From DASYRM01 sp035646375 (GTDB taxonomy: Bacteria > Acidobacteriota > Vicinamibacteria > Vicinamibacterales > UBA2999), in assembly GCA_035646375.1 (NCBI GenBank), contig DASRPM010000098.1, positions 1-63,025 on the forward strand: a stretch of 63,025 nucleotides of DNA, written 5' to 3'. The notes beneath the pieces were generated by a model. The model was not told the origin of the DNA and made no database searches. It worked only from the letters and a program-made list of their open reading frames with translations. This document shows positions 16,363 to 29,662 of this stretch, piece by piece (the stretch's first letter is position 1; each line of letters begins with the position of its first letter). Made by a program: the position numbers and the translations under genes.

Positions 16363-17604
16363 TCAGGCCCGGGCTGCCTTCCGTCCGGGCTCGAGGTCGG
16401 GGAGAAAGTACGTCAGCAGTCCGAGCGCCGGCAGGAAGGCGCAGACGCGGTAGACGACGTCGATGCTCGTCGCGTCCGCCAGCACGCCCAGCAGGGCCGC
16501 GCCCACCGCGCCGGCACCGAACGCGAACCCGAAGAACAGCCCCGAGACCATCCCGACGCGGCCCGGCACCAGCTCCTGCGCGAAGACGACGATGGCCGGG
16601 AAGGCCGACGCCAGGATGAGCCCGATCACCACCGTCAGCACCTCGGTGACGCGCAGGCTCGCGTAGGGCATCAGCAGCGTGAAGGGCAGCACGCCGAGGA
16701 TCGACACCCAGATCACCCTCTTGCGCCCGATGCGGTCACCCACGGGGCCGCCGATGAAGGTGCCGGCCGCCACCGCGCCGAGGAACAGGAAGAGGTGCAG
16801 CTGCGCGTTCTGCACCGAGATCCCGAACTTGTGAATCAGGTAGAACGTGTAGAAGCTGGTGAGGCTCGCCAGGTAGACGTTCTTCGAGAAGACGAGCGCC
16901 ACCAGGATGGCGAGCGACCGCAGCACCTGGCCGTCGGGCAGCCCCACGGCCGGCTTCGGCCTGGGGCGCGCGGCCTGCGCCACCAGGCGCGCCTTGTACC
17001 AGGTGCCTACGCGGGCGAGGATGGTCATGCCGACCAACGCCGTCACCGCGAACCAGGCGATGCTGCGCTGACCGTTCGGCAGCACGATGAACGCCGCAAG
17101 CAGCGGCCCCATCGCCGAACCCGCGTTGCCGCCGACCTGAAACAGCGACTGCGCGAAGCCGTGGCGGCCGCCCGAGGCCATGCGCGCCACCCTCGACGAC
17201 TCGGGATGGAAGATGGACGATCCGATGCCGACGCATGCCGCGGCGACGAGCACCACGAGAAAGGAGGGCGCGAAGGCGAGGAGCACCAGCCCGACGAGCG
17301 TGAAGCCCATGCCGATCGCCAGCGAGTACGGCTTGGGTGCCTTGTCGGTGAAGTAGCCCACGACCGGCTGCAGCATCGAGGCGGTGGCCTGGTTGGCGAA
17401 CGTGATCAGCCCGATCTGGCCGAAGTCGAGCGCGTACGAGTCCTTCAGAATCGGGTAGACCGCCGGCACCACGGACTGCATCAGATCGTTGAGGCAGTGG
17501 CAGAGGCTGATCGCGCCGAGCACCCCGAGCGCGGTGTTACGAACGGCAGGCGTGGGTGGTAAGGCTGTCGGGGAGGCGGCGTCGGCGACGGTAGTGGTGG
17601 TCAC
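16363..17604 (-). CDS. fsr: MFS transporter, fosmidomycin-resistance (Fsr) type
   Basis: A 413-residue major facilitator protein with about twelve membrane helices. The stretch GIGSSIFHPESSRVARM followed by GGRHGFAQSLFQVGGNAG is the hallmark of the Fsr group, and SLCHCLNDLMQSVVPAVYP in helix 1 agrees. Known members export fosmidomycin; the natural substrate is not known. The start is ATG 17604 with a hydrophilic N terminus of about 25 residues. It is divergent from the DUF2085 gene and convergent with the kinase. Confidence 0.88.
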   Translation of the reverse strand: MTTTTVADAASPTALPPTPAVRNTALGVLGAISLCHCLNDLMQSVVPAVYPILKDSYALDFGQIGLITFANQATASMLQPVVGYFTDKAPKPYSLAIGMGFTLVGLVLLAFAPSFLVVLVAAACVGIGSSIFHPESSRVARMASGGRHGFAQSLFQVGGNAGSAMGPLLAAFIVLPNGQRSIAWFAVTALVGMTILARVGTWYKARLVAQAARPRPKPAVGLPDGQVLRSLAILVALVFSKNVYLASLTSFYTFYLIHKFGISVQNAQLHLFLFLGAVAAGTFIGGPVGDRIGRKRVIWVSILGVLPFTLLMPYASLRVTEVLTVVIGLILASAFPAIVVFAQELVPGRVGMVSGLFFGFAFGAGAVGAALLGVLADATSIDVVYRVCAFLPALGLLTYFLPDLEPGRKAARA

Positions 17605-17699
17605 GAAATCAATCCTGCGGCGGAAGGGCCGCGGGTTTCAGTGTACTGACGTGCCTGCTTGCTGCCAAACCGGGCATGCACTTCAATAGTGGGTCTCGA

Positions 17700-18206
17700 A
17701 TGCCCGCCCGTCTGATCGCCAGCGCGGTCGCCGCCGCCGCGGTGGCGTGGTTCGCGCTCGTCACGCTCGCGCCGGAACTGCCGCCGGCACTCGCCGCCCT
17801 GGTGTACGCCGCCGGCGGGTTCGTCTGCCATCAGCGGCCCGAGCGCTCGTTTCACTGGCACGGCGAGCAGCTGGCGGTGTGCGCACGGTGCACGGGCATC
17901 TACCTCGGCGCGTGCAGCGCCGCCCTGCTCGCGCCGCTGCCGCCGTCGGTGTACGCACGCTGGACCACTCCGCCGGCCCGCGTCGCACGGCTGCTTGCGA
18001 CGGCCGCGGTGCCGACCGTGGCCACCGTGATCGCCGAGTGGGCAGGCTGGTGGTCCGCGCCGTCGATCGTTCGCGCCGCCACGGGCGTACTCCTTGGCGT
18101 CGCCGGTGCGGTCGTCGTGGTGGCTGCGATAACATATGGTGAATGCCTGCCCCGAGCGGCCGCCGCGCGTCCGCCGCATACACCCCCGCCGCAAACCCCT
18201 ACGTAG
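17700..18206 (+). CDS. DUF2085 membrane protein
   Basis: About 168 residues with four to five hydrophobic segments. The stretch GGFVCHQRPERSFHWHGEQ followed by LAVCARCTGIYLG is the DUF2085 signature: paired Cys and His residues at the membrane surface, perhaps metal-binding. ATG 17700 begins a typical membrane-leading stretch; ATG 17676 in the same frame adds eight residues. Its last 64 bases overlap the next gene. Function unknown. Confidence 0.82.
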   Translation: MPARLIASAVAAAAVAWFALVTLAPELPPALAALVYAAGGFVCHQRPERSFHWHGEQLAVCARCTGIYLGACSAALLAPLPPSVYARWTTPPARVARLLATAAVPTVATVIAEWAGWWSAPSIVRAATGVLLGVAGAVVVVAAITYGECLPRAAAARPPHTPPPQTPT

Positions 18207-18550
18207 TCTGTGCCGCCGCCTGGGCGGTGCCCGGTGGTGGACACCTGGTCCTGGGGCGCTATCAGAAAGGGCTCACGCTGCTCGTCGTGCTGCCGCTGAT
18301 GTTCGCCTTCGGCTTGTGGATTCAGGGCCGCATCTTTCCCTTCCAGTTCGGCGACCTGCTGGTGGGCCTCGCCGCGATCGCGGATCTCGGCATCGGCCTG
18401 CCGTACTTCGTGGCGAAACTGGCAGGCGCCGGCGCCGGCAACGTGATCGCGATCACCTACGAGTACGGCAACACCTACGTCATCGTCGCGGGGCTGCTCA
18501 ACATGCTCGCCGTGCTCGACGCCTTCGACATCGCGGTCGGAAGAAAATAG
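18143..18550 (+). CDS. small membrane protein, DUF6677-like
   Basis: A 135-residue protein with three to four hydrophobic segments and the motif AWAVPGGGHLVLGRYQKG, which resembles the TM2-like/DUF6677 group that I recall from Acidobacteriota; the family name is from memory and not checked. It overlaps the DUF2085 gene by 64 bases in another frame, unusual for this region, so the true start may be somewhat later. Function unknown. Confidence 0.7.
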   Translation: MPAPSGRRASAAYTPAANPYVVCAAAWAVPGGGHLVLGRYQKGLTLLVVLPLMFAFGLWIQGRIFPFQFGDLLVGLAAIADLGIGLPYFVAKLAGAGAGNVIAITYEYGNTYVIVAGLLNMLAVLDAFDIAVGRK

Positions 18551-18561
18551 AGACGCAAGCA

Positions 18562-18741
18562 GTGGATACCACCAGCCATCTCGGCCTGCTGTTCGTCTTC
18601 TCGGCGTTCGTCTCGATTGCGTTCGCGGTGCTGATGCGCGACGACCCCCGCGAGCAGTTGACGTTCGGCGCCAAGCTGTTCGGCACCTTCGTGGGGTCGG
18701 CGGTGCTCCTCGGCTGGCTGCTGTATCCACTCCCACTCTGA
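18562..18741 (+). CDS. small two-helix membrane protein
   Basis: A 59-residue protein beginning at GTG 18562 with DTTSHLGLLFVF. Two hydrophobic segments (about residues 6-22 and 38-57) flank a charged RDDPREQ loop. It lies 11 bases after the DUF6677-like gene and shares its orientation. There is no strong ribosome binding site; translation may be coupled. I do not recognise the family. Confidence 0.6.
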   Translation: MDTTSHLGLLFVFSAFVSIAFAVLMRDDPREQLTFGAKLFGTFVGSAVLLGWLLYPLPL

Positions 18742-18776
18742 AACAAGCGCCGCTTTGAAGAAAGCGCTGTGAAGCT

Positions 18777-19157
18777 GTGAGTCGCGCGCGGGCCGTCGCG
18801 CTGTGGGGGCCGGTGGCCGCCTACATGGCTGTCATCTTCGTGCTATCCGCCCAGACGCAGCCGCCGCTGCCGTCGCAGGTCTCGGACAAGCAGGGCCATT
18901 CGCTCGGCTACATGGGGCTGGCCGTCACCGTCGCCCGCGGGCTCGCGGGAGGGATCGCGGCCGGCGTCCCGCTTCGGATCGCGGCCTCCGCGTCGGCGAT
19001 CGCCGCCGGTTACGGCGCGACGGATGAGTGGCACCAGTCGTTCGTGCCAGGCCGCAGCGCAGACATATACGACTGGTACGCGGATGCGATAGGGGCGCTG
19101 CTCGGCGGCGGCGCGTGCTGGGCGTGGGGTATAATTCGTTCTCGCGCCGATGTTTGA
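18777..19157 (+). CDS. VanZ-family membrane protein
   Basis: A 126-residue protein with four hydrophobic segments. SDKQGHSLGYMGLA and GATDEWHQSFVPGRSADIYDW are the VanZ-like motifs (DExHQ and the conserved D-x-x-A-N/D core). Members of this family are integral membrane proteins of unknown biochemical role, named after the teicoplanin-resistance accessory protein. GTG 18777 starts it. A TATAAT that may start ribH transcription lies inside its 3' end. Confidence 0.83.
   Translation: MSRARAVALWGPVAAYMAVIFVLSAQTQPPLPSQVSDKQGHSLGYMGLAVTVARGLAGGIAAGVPLRIAASASAIAAGYGATDEWHQSFVPGRSADIYDWYADAIGALLGGGACWAWGIIRSRADV
19130..19135 (+). promoter_or_regulatory. putative -10 box upstream of ribH
   Basis: A perfect TATAAT inside the 3' end of the VanZ-like gene. 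No -35 is visible. It would give a leader of about 75 bases for ribH-nusB-lysS. I looked for an FMN riboswitch in that leader and did not find one. Confidence 0.4.
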
Positions 19158-19217
19158 CAACCTGCCCAGAACGCCCTCACGGAGATGCGGCCGTGAACAC
19201 GGGTTCAAGGAGTAGGC

Positions 19218-19697
19218 GTGCAAGAGTGGCAGGGCTCTCCGCGGGCCGCCGGTTGCCGGTTCGCCATCGTCGTGTCCCGCTTCAACCCTGAAATCACCGC
19301 CGGGCTGCTGGCCGGTGCCCGCGACGCCCTCACCGAAGCCGACGTGCGCGACGACGATGTGACGCTCGTTCGCGTTCCCGGCGCCTTCGAGCTGCCGATC
19401 GCGGCGCAGCGCCTGGCCGAAAGCGGTCGCTTCGACGCCGTCATCTGCCTCGGGTGTCTCATCAAGGGCGACACGATGCACTTCGAATACATCGCCGACG
19501 CCGCCACTCGGGGCATCGCCGAGGTTGGCCTCGCCACCGGGGTGCCGGTGACCTTCGGCGTGCTGACGACGCTCACCGACGAGCAGGCCGAGGTGCGGGC
19601 ACGTCCCGACGCCGGCAACAAGGGGCGGGAAGCCGCGGCCGCCGCGGTGGAGATGGCCACGCTGCTGCGCGTGATCGACGGAGGCCCCGCGGCATGA
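19218..19697 (+). CDS. ribH: 6,7-dimethyl-8-ribityllumazine synthase
   Basis: A 159-residue enzyme making the penultimate riboflavin intermediate from the pyrimidinedione and 3,4-dihydroxybutanone phosphate; it usually assembles into icosahedral shells. VVSRFNPEIT binds the pyrimidine, VPGAFELP and GCLIKGDTMHFEYI are conserved; the His of MHFEY is the catalytic residue. GTG 19218 is preceded by AAGGAG. It overlaps nusB by four bases (ATGA), the common ribH-nusB pairing. Confidence 0.95.
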   Translation: MQEWQGSPRAAGCRFAIVVSRFNPEITAGLLAGARDALTEADVRDDDVTLVRVPGAFELPIAAQRLAESGRFDAVICLGCLIKGDTMHFEYIADAATRGIAEVGLATGVPVTFGVLTTLTDEQAEVRARPDAGNKGREAAAAAVEMATLLRVIDGGPAA

Positions 19698-20152
19698 ACG
19701 GACGCTCGCCCGGAAAAGCCGCGCCTCCCGTCGCGTCGCGACACCGCGGGCGCGAGGCGGCCATCCAGATGCTCTACCAATGGGAGGTGGGGCGCCTGCC
19801 GCTCGCCGACGTCCGCCGCGTCTGGTCGGAGGTGACGGACGAAGGGGAGCCGCTGTCCGCGGATCTGACGGCCTTCGCCAACACGCTGGCCGAGGGCGTG
19901 GCGGCGCACGTCGAGGAGCTCGATCCGCTGATTTCCGAGGCGGCCGCGCACTGGCGCCTGGAGCGGATGGCCGTCGTCGATCGGCTGGTGATGCGGCTGG
20001 CCGTCTACGAGTTCCTCTACGAGCGCGACACGCCCGCCACCGTCATCATCAACGAAGCCCTGGAGCTGGCGCGCGCCTTCAGCTCCGAAGAGGCCGTGCC
20101 ATTCGTCAACGGCGTGCTCGACGGCATCAGGCGCCGTCTGGAGCGGGCGTGA
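19694..20152 (+). CDS. nusB: transcription antitermination factor NusB
   Basis: A 152-residue all-helical RNA-binding protein that joins NusE/S10 on boxA for antitermination on rRNA operons. RGREAAIQMLYQWEV near the N terminus and VVDRLVMRLAVYEF with NEALELARAFSSEEAVPFVNGVLD are diagnostic. The start overlaps the ribH stop and the end overlaps the lysS start (GTGA), so the three genes are translationally coupled. Confidence 0.95.
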   Translation: MNGRSPGKAAPPVASRHRGREAAIQMLYQWEVGRLPLADVRRVWSEVTDEGEPLSADLTAFANTLAEGVAAHVEELDPLISEAAAHWRLERMAVVDRLVMRLAVYEFLYERDTPATVIINEALELARAFSSEEAVPFVNGVLDGIRRRLERA

Positions 20153-21651
20153 GCACCATCCAGGAATCGGATCAGATCGTTCAGCGGCGTGCCAATCTCG
20201 AGGCGCTCAAGCAGCTCGGCGTCGACGTGTATCCCCACCGCTTCGACGCCGAGGCCACCATCGGCGCCATCGTGGCCGCGCACGGATCGGCCACCGGCGA
20301 GGCGCTCGAGGCCACTCACGTTCGCACGCGGGTGGCCGGGCGGATTCTCGGTGTCCGCACCTTCGGCAAGGCCAACTTCCTGGTGCTCTCGGACGGCGTG
20401 TCGCGGCTGCAGGTCTACGTGCGGCAGGATTCGGTGCCCGAGCGCGCGTTCCAGATCTTCAAGCTGCTCGACTTCGGCGACTGGGTGGGCGTCGAGGGAC
20501 GGCTCTTCCGCACCAAGACCAACGAGCTGACGGTCTGGGTGTCGGACCTCACGTTCCTGTCCAAGTGCCTGCTGCCGCTGCCCGAGAAGTTCCATGGCCT
20601 CACCGACATCGAGACGCGCTACCGGCAGCGCTACCTCGACCTGGCCGTCAACCCGGACTCACGGCGGGTGTTCGAGACGCGCTCCAAGGTCATCGGCACC
20701 ATCCGGCAGTTCCTCGTGGCGCGCGGGTTCCTCGAAGTCGAGACGCCGATGATGCAGTCGATTGCCGGCGGCGCGCTGGCGCGGCCGTTCACGACGCACC
20801 ACAACGCGCTCGACATCCCGCTCTACCTGCGCATCGCGCCGGAGCTCTACCTCAAGCGGTTGACCGTCGGCGGCATCGAACGGGTGTTCGAGATCAATCG
20901 TAACTTCCGGAACGAGGGGATTTCGACGCAGCACAACCCAGAGTTCACCATGCTCGAGTTCTACTGGAGCTACGCCGACTATCGCGATCTGATGACGCTG
21001 ACGGAGCAGATGCTCGCCGAGACGGCGCAGGCGGCGCTCGGCGGCCTCGATGCCCCGTTCGGCGATCACGCGATCTCGTTCCAGGCCCCGTTCCGCCGGC
21101 TGTCGCTCCGCGAGGCGGCGGCCTCGGCCGCGTCCGCGCGGCTTGGCGAGACGGTGGACGTGGGCGTGCTGCGCTCGCGCGACAGCGCGGCGGCGCTGGC
21201 GCAGCGGCTGGGCGTGGCCATCGAGCCCGGAATGGGTGCCGGCCGTATCGCGGCGGCGCTCTTCGAGGCGCTCTGCGAGCACGACCTCGTGCAGCCCACC
21301 TTCGTCTACGACTTTCCCACCGAGGTGTCGCCCCTCTCGAAGCAGCGCGCCGACGACCCCGACACCGTGGAGCGGTTCGAGCTGTACATCGGCGGGTTCG
21401 AGGTGGCCAACGCCTTCAGCGAGCTCAACGACCCGGCCGAACAGCGCCGCCGCTTCGAAGAGCAGATCCAGAACCGGGCCGGCGGCGACGACGAGGCGCA
21501 CGCCATGGACGAGGACTACATCCGCGCCCTGGAGTACGGATTGCCGCCCACCGGCGGGGAGGGGATCGGCATCGACCGCCTGGTGATGGTGCTCACCAAC
21601 AGCCCGTCGATTCGCGACGTGATCCTGTTCCCGCTCATGCGTCCACGGTAG
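20149..21651 (+). CDS. lysS: lysyl-tRNA synthetase, class II
   Basis: A 500-residue class II synthetase charging tRNA-Lys. The N-terminal OB fold (about residues 60-160) binds the anticodon; class II motif 1 is in FLEVETPMMQ, motif 2 in FRNEG...EFTMLEFYW and motif 3 in GIGIDRLVM. The insertion AMDEDYIRALEYGLPPTGGEG is usual for LysS. It starts at GTG 20149 overlapping the nusB stop, which places the first conserved helix correctly. Confidence 0.96.
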   Translation: MSTIQESDQIVQRRANLEALKQLGVDVYPHRFDAEATIGAIVAAHGSATGEALEATHVRTRVAGRILGVRTFGKANFLVLSDGVSRLQVYVRQDSVPERAFQIFKLLDFGDWVGVEGRLFRTKTNELTVWVSDLTFLSKCLLPLPEKFHGLTDIETRYRQRYLDLAVNPDSRRVFETRSKVIGTIRQFLVARGFLEVETPMMQSIAGGALARPFTTHHNALDIPLYLRIAPELYLKRLTVGGIERVFEINRNFRNEGISTQHNPEFTMLEFYWSYADYRDLMTLTEQMLAETAQAALGGLDAPFGDHAISFQAPFRRLSLREAAASAASARLGETVDVGVLRSRDSAAALAQRLGVAIEPGMGAGRIAAALFEALCEHDLVQPTFVYDFPTEVSPLSKQRADDPDTVERFELYIGGFEVANAFSELNDPAEQRRRFEEQIQNRAGGDDEAHAMDEDYIRALEYGLPPTGGEGIGIDRLVMVLTNSPSIRDVILFPLMRPR

Positions 21652-21670
21652 CGCGGCGGCCCACACACCT

Positions 21671-22906
21671 ATGCGGTTCGAGCTCTTCGTCGCGCTCCGC
21701 TACCTGCTCGCGCCGCGCCGCCAGGCGCGCGTCTCGCTGGTGTCGCTGTTCTCGACCATCGGCGTGGCCGTCGGCGTCATGGCGCTCATCATCGCGCTGG
21801 CGCTCATGACCGGCCTGCAGGGCGAGCTGCGCGCGAAGCTGCTCGGCGCCGTCGCCCACGTGTATCTGACTAAGGCGGCTGGTTTCGCCGACTACCGCGC
21901 CGAAGTGGAGAGGCTGCGGCAGATCCCGGGCGTGATCGGCGCCGGGCCCGCCGTGCTCGGCAAGGCGCTCGTGTACAGCAATCGCAGCGAGGCCTTCATC
22001 ACGATCAAGGGGATCGACCCGGTCCTCGAAGTGGACGTCAGCGACATTCGCAGCGCGATGCGCCAGGGACGGGTTGAAGACCTGGCCCCCCGGACGGCCG
22101 AAGACGGCAGCGAGGAGCGGCCCGGCATCCTGCTCGGGCAGGATCTGGCGGGTCAACTCGGCGTGTCGGTGGGTGAGACCGTGACGCTTCTGACCCCGCA
22201 AGGGACGCTGTCGCCGCTCGGCGTCGTCCCCCGCTCGCGGATCGTGCGCGTCGCCGGCATCTACTCGCTGGGGCTGCTGGAGTTCGACTCGCAGTACGGT
22301 CTCGTCTCGCTCGATTTCGGCGAGCGGCTGATGTCGCGGGCGGAGCCCGACCTCATTCAGATCCGCGTGCAGGATCTCTACGAGGCGCCGGCCATCGCGA
22401 AGCAGATCGAGACCGCGCTCGGGGCCGGCTACATGGCGCGCGACTGGGCCTCGATGAACCAGTCGCTCTTTTCGGCGCTGTGGCTCGAGAAGATCGGCAT
22501 CTCCATCGCGGTGGCGCTCATCGTGATCGTCGGCGCGCTCAACATCATTTCGTCGCTCATCCTGATGGTGATGCAGAAGAGCCGTGACATCGCCATCCTC
22601 AAGACGATGGGCGCCCCGGCGCGCAGCGTCATGGCGATCTTCATCGCGCAGGGGACGGCGATTGGCGTCGTCGGAACCGCGATCGGCAGCGTCGGCGGCC
22701 TGGTGGTGTGCTGGCTGCTCGACCACTACAAGGTGGTGCACATCCCGATCGACGTCTATCAGGTGGCCTACGTACCGTTCGTCGTGCTGTGGCAGGACTT
22801 CGCGATCGTCGTGGTGTCGGCCGTGGCCATCTGCTTCCTGTCCACGATCTACCCGTCGCGGCAGGCCGCGCGGCTCGATCCCGTGCAGGCGCTGCGGTTC
22901 GAGTGA
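21671..22906 (+). CDS. lolC: lipoprotein-release ABC permease LolC/LolE
   Basis: A 411-residue inner-membrane subunit of the Lol system that extracts outer-membrane lipoproteins. One helix lies near residues 25-48, a large periplasmic domain follows and three C-terminal helices end the protein; VSLVSLFSTIGVAVGVMALI and LVMQKSRDIAILKTMGA are characteristic FtsX-like landmarks, here as LMVMQKSRDIAILKTMG. Only one permease gene is present, so a LolC/E homodimer (LolF-type) with LolD is likely. It is followed without gap by lolD. Confidence 0.93.
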   Translation: MRFELFVALRYLLAPRRQARVSLVSLFSTIGVAVGVMALIIALALMTGLQGELRAKLLGAVAHVYLTKAAGFADYRAEVERLRQIPGVIGAGPAVLGKALVYSNRSEAFITIKGIDPVLEVDVSDIRSAMRQGRVEDLAPRTAEDGSEERPGILLGQDLAGQLGVSVGETVTLLTPQGTLSPLGVVPRSRIVRVAGIYSLGLLEFDSQYGLVSLDFGERLMSRAEPDLIQIRVQDLYEAPAIAKQIETALGAGYMARDWASMNQSLFSALWLEKIGISIAVALIVIVGALNIISSLILMVMQKSRDIAILKTMGAPARSVMAIFIAQGTAIGVVGTAIGSVGGLVVCWLLDHYKVVHIPIDVYQVAYVPFVVLWQDFAIVVVSAVAICFLSTIYPSRQAARLDPVQALRFE

Positions 22907-22911
22907 ATCCG

Positions 22912-23586
<675 letters not shown>

Positions 23587-23615
23587 GCGAGTGAGGCGGG
23601 TAGGGCGGGTGGGGA

Positions 23616-24101
23616 TTACGGGGTCCGCCGGGCCGGGTCGGCTTCCGGCTCCGGTGCGGCCGGCGTTTCGGCCGTGGCGCCGTCCTGGCTGCCGTGGCGC
23701 GCGAGCACCGTGAGCAGGGCGTCCACCGAGACCGGCTTGGGGATGAATCCGAGCACCCGCAGACCATGGGTGCGCGCCACGCTTTCCATCTCGCGCTGCG
23801 TGTCCTCGTCGGCGCCGCTCGAGATCACGATCGACGGGTTGTAGCCTGCGTCGCTGACCTGCTTGAGGAACTCGATGCCGTCCATCTCTGGCATCAGCAG
23901 ATCGCAGACCACGACGTCGATCGGGTGCTGTTCCTCGCGGAACGCCTCGAGCGCCGAACGGCCGTTGGTCGCCCAGAACAGCGGACCGATACCCACCCGG
24001 CTGAGCAGGCGAGCGAGGAACTGCCGCTGCAGATCGTCGTCGTCGACGACGAGCACGCTCAACGACCCGCTCTCAAGGCCGCCGTCAGTCCGTCTGTCCA
24101 C
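23616..24101 (-). CDS. response regulator, receiver domain only
   Basis: A 161-residue CheY-like receiver. The acidic pocket is VVDDDD, the phospho-acceptor is D67 in CDLLMPEMDG, the Ser/Thr switch is in ISSGAD and the conserved Lys is in IPKPVS. There is no output domain, only a Pro/Ala-rich tail. It starts at GTG 24101 after AGAGGA. It lies downstream of the large hybrid kinase on the same strand and may receive phosphate from its HPt domain. Confidence 0.9.
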   Translation of the reverse strand: MDRRTDGGLESGSLSVLVVDDDDLQRQFLARLLSRVGIGPLFWATNGRSALEAFREEQHPIDVVVCDLLMPEMDGIEFLKQVSDAGYNPSIVISSGADEDTQREMESVARTHGLRVLGFIPKPVSVDALLTVLARHGSQDGATAETPAAPEPEADPARRTP

Positions 24102-24211
24102 GCAGTCCTCTTTACCGGTAGAGCGCTGCCACGCCCCGCGCGCGGCTCAAAAAGAGATTAGACCACAGCACGAGAGCCCCCGGGAGCCCGAACCGGCTAA
24201 CCGTAGATTTC

Positions 24212-28657
<4,446 letters not shown>

Positions 28658-28666
28658 GTTTCCTCT

Positions 28667-28695
28667 GCGCGACCCGCCCAGAACGCGGGTCGCGC
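28667..28695. terminator. strong hairpin before the kinase gene
   Basis: GCGCGACCCGC (28667-28677) pairs perfectly with GCGGGTCGCGC (28685-28695) over a seven-base loop. It lies ten bases before the kinase GTG on the minus strand, in the leader, so it may be a terminator for the upstream reductase gene or control kinase translation. Confidence 0.5.
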
Positions 28696-28709
28696 GACAG
28701 TGTCTGGCA

Positions 28710-28728
28710 AACCGGCTTAACGCCGGTT
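28710..28728. terminator. hairpin after the reductase gene
   Basis: AACCGGC (28710-28716) and GCCGGTT (28722-28728) form a seven-pair stem with loop TTAAC. On the minus strand it comes 17 bases after the reductase stop. Together with the hairpin at 28667-28695 it forms a tandem structure in an 88-base gap. Confidence 0.5.
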
Positions 28729-28745
28729 CGCGATTTGGTCGCGCG

Positions 28746-29633
28746 CTACTGTACGCCGGCGATGTCGAACACGGTCTTGGCCATGATCGAGTTGTCGTCT
28801 TCGCCCCGGCCGGCCGCCATCGTGGCGTGCAGGAGCTGCTGCACGATGGCCGTGACCGGTGCGGCGCAGTCGTGCTCGGCGAGCGTCGAGACCACGTTGC
28901 GCATGTCCTTGGCGAACAGGTGGGTCTTGAAACCGGGCTTGAAGGTGCTCTTCAGCGCGCGCTCGCCGTGCACTTCGAGCACGCGGCTCTGGGCGAACCC
29001 GCCGAGCAGCGCGTCGCGTACCTTCCCGGCGTCGACGCCGGACTTCTTGGCGAGGGCCAGCGCTTCGGCCGCCACCGCCAGCGTGCCGCCGATCACCATC
29101 TGGTTACAGAGCTTGCACAGCTGACCGGCTCCAGGACCTCCGATGTGAATCACCTTTTCCGGGTTGCCCATCACCTCGAAGAGCGGCCGCGCGGCGGCAA
29201 AGGCCGCCGCGTCGCCCCCGACCATGATCGAGAGCGTGCCGTTGATGGCGCCGATGTCGCCGCCGCTCACGGGTGCGTCGAGCATGGCCGCGCCGAGCGA
29301 CGCGGCCTTCTCGGCGAGCCGCCGCGCCACGCCGGGCGCGATGCTGCTCATGTCGATGACGATGGTGCCCGGCTGCAGCGCGCGGAAGACGCCGTCCGGG
29401 CCGTCGAGCACGCGCTCGACGTCGGGGGAGTCCGGGACCATCGTGATGACCCGGGTGGCCTGCCGCGCGACGTCGGCGGGGGAGGTCCCGCGGCGTGCCC
29501 CGGCGGCCACGAGCTCCTCGACCGGCCCCTGACCCCGGCTGTGGACGACGACGGGGTAGCCGGCCTTCAACAGGTTGGCGGCCATGGGTTTTCCCATCAG
29601 CCCGAGGCCGATGAATCCGATGGTTTCTGGCAT
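28746..29633 (-). CDS. 3-hydroxyisobutyrate dehydrogenase-family reductase
   Basis: A 295-residue NAD(P)-dependent beta-hydroxyacid dehydrogenase. The Rossmann motif is GFIGLGLMGKPMAANL; the substrate-binding DAPVSGG is present; the catalytic lysine lies in GGPGAGQLCKLCNQ; and the C-terminal FAKDMRN is conserved. Members include 3-hydroxyisobutyrate dehydrogenase, tartronate semialdehyde reductase (GarR) and GLYR-type succinic semialdehyde reductases; the exact substrate cannot be chosen from sequence. The start is set by the glycine-rich motif close to the N terminus (ATG 29633); the frame is open upstream, antisense to the ClpN-ABM gene. Confidence 0.9.
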   Translation of the reverse strand: MPETIGFIGLGLMGKPMAANLLKAGYPVVVHSRGQGPVEELVAAGARRGTSPADVARQATRVITMVPDSPDVERVLDGPDGVFRALQPGTIVIDMSSIAPGVARRLAEKAASLGAAMLDAPVSGGDIGAINGTLSIMVGGDAAAFAAARPLFEVMGNPEKVIHIGGPGAGQLCKLCNQMVIGGTLAVAAEALALAKKSGVDAGKVRDALLGGFAQSRVLEVHGERALKSTFKPGFKTHLFAKDMRNVVSTLAEHDCAAPVTAIVQQLLHATMAAGRGEDDNSIMAKTVFDIAGVQ

Positions 29634-29640
29634 GTGTCGC

Positions 29641-29646
29641 AGTATA
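29641..29646 (-). promoter_or_regulatory. putative -10 box of the reductase gene
   Basis: TATACT on the minus strand, seven bases before ATG 29633. It overlaps by four bases the plus-strand TATAGT of the divergent gene. Confidence 0.45.
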
Positions 29647-29648
29647 GT
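29643..29648 (+). promoter_or_regulatory. putative -10 box of the ClpN-ABM gene
   Basis: TATAGT fourteen bases before ATG 29663, forming with the minus-strand box the symmetric sequence AGTATAGT. No clear -35; any -35 would lie inside the divergent reductase gene. Confidence 0.4.
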
Positions 29649-29662
29649 CACGCCGAGGTCGG

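Noticed and set aside
19136..19217. FMN riboswitch before ribH
   Set aside because: None of the conserved FMN aptamer elements can be seen and the leader is too short.
23587..23615. A sixth heptad repeat after lolD
   Set aside because: The GGCGGGT-like units do not keep a seven-base period and there is no facing arm.
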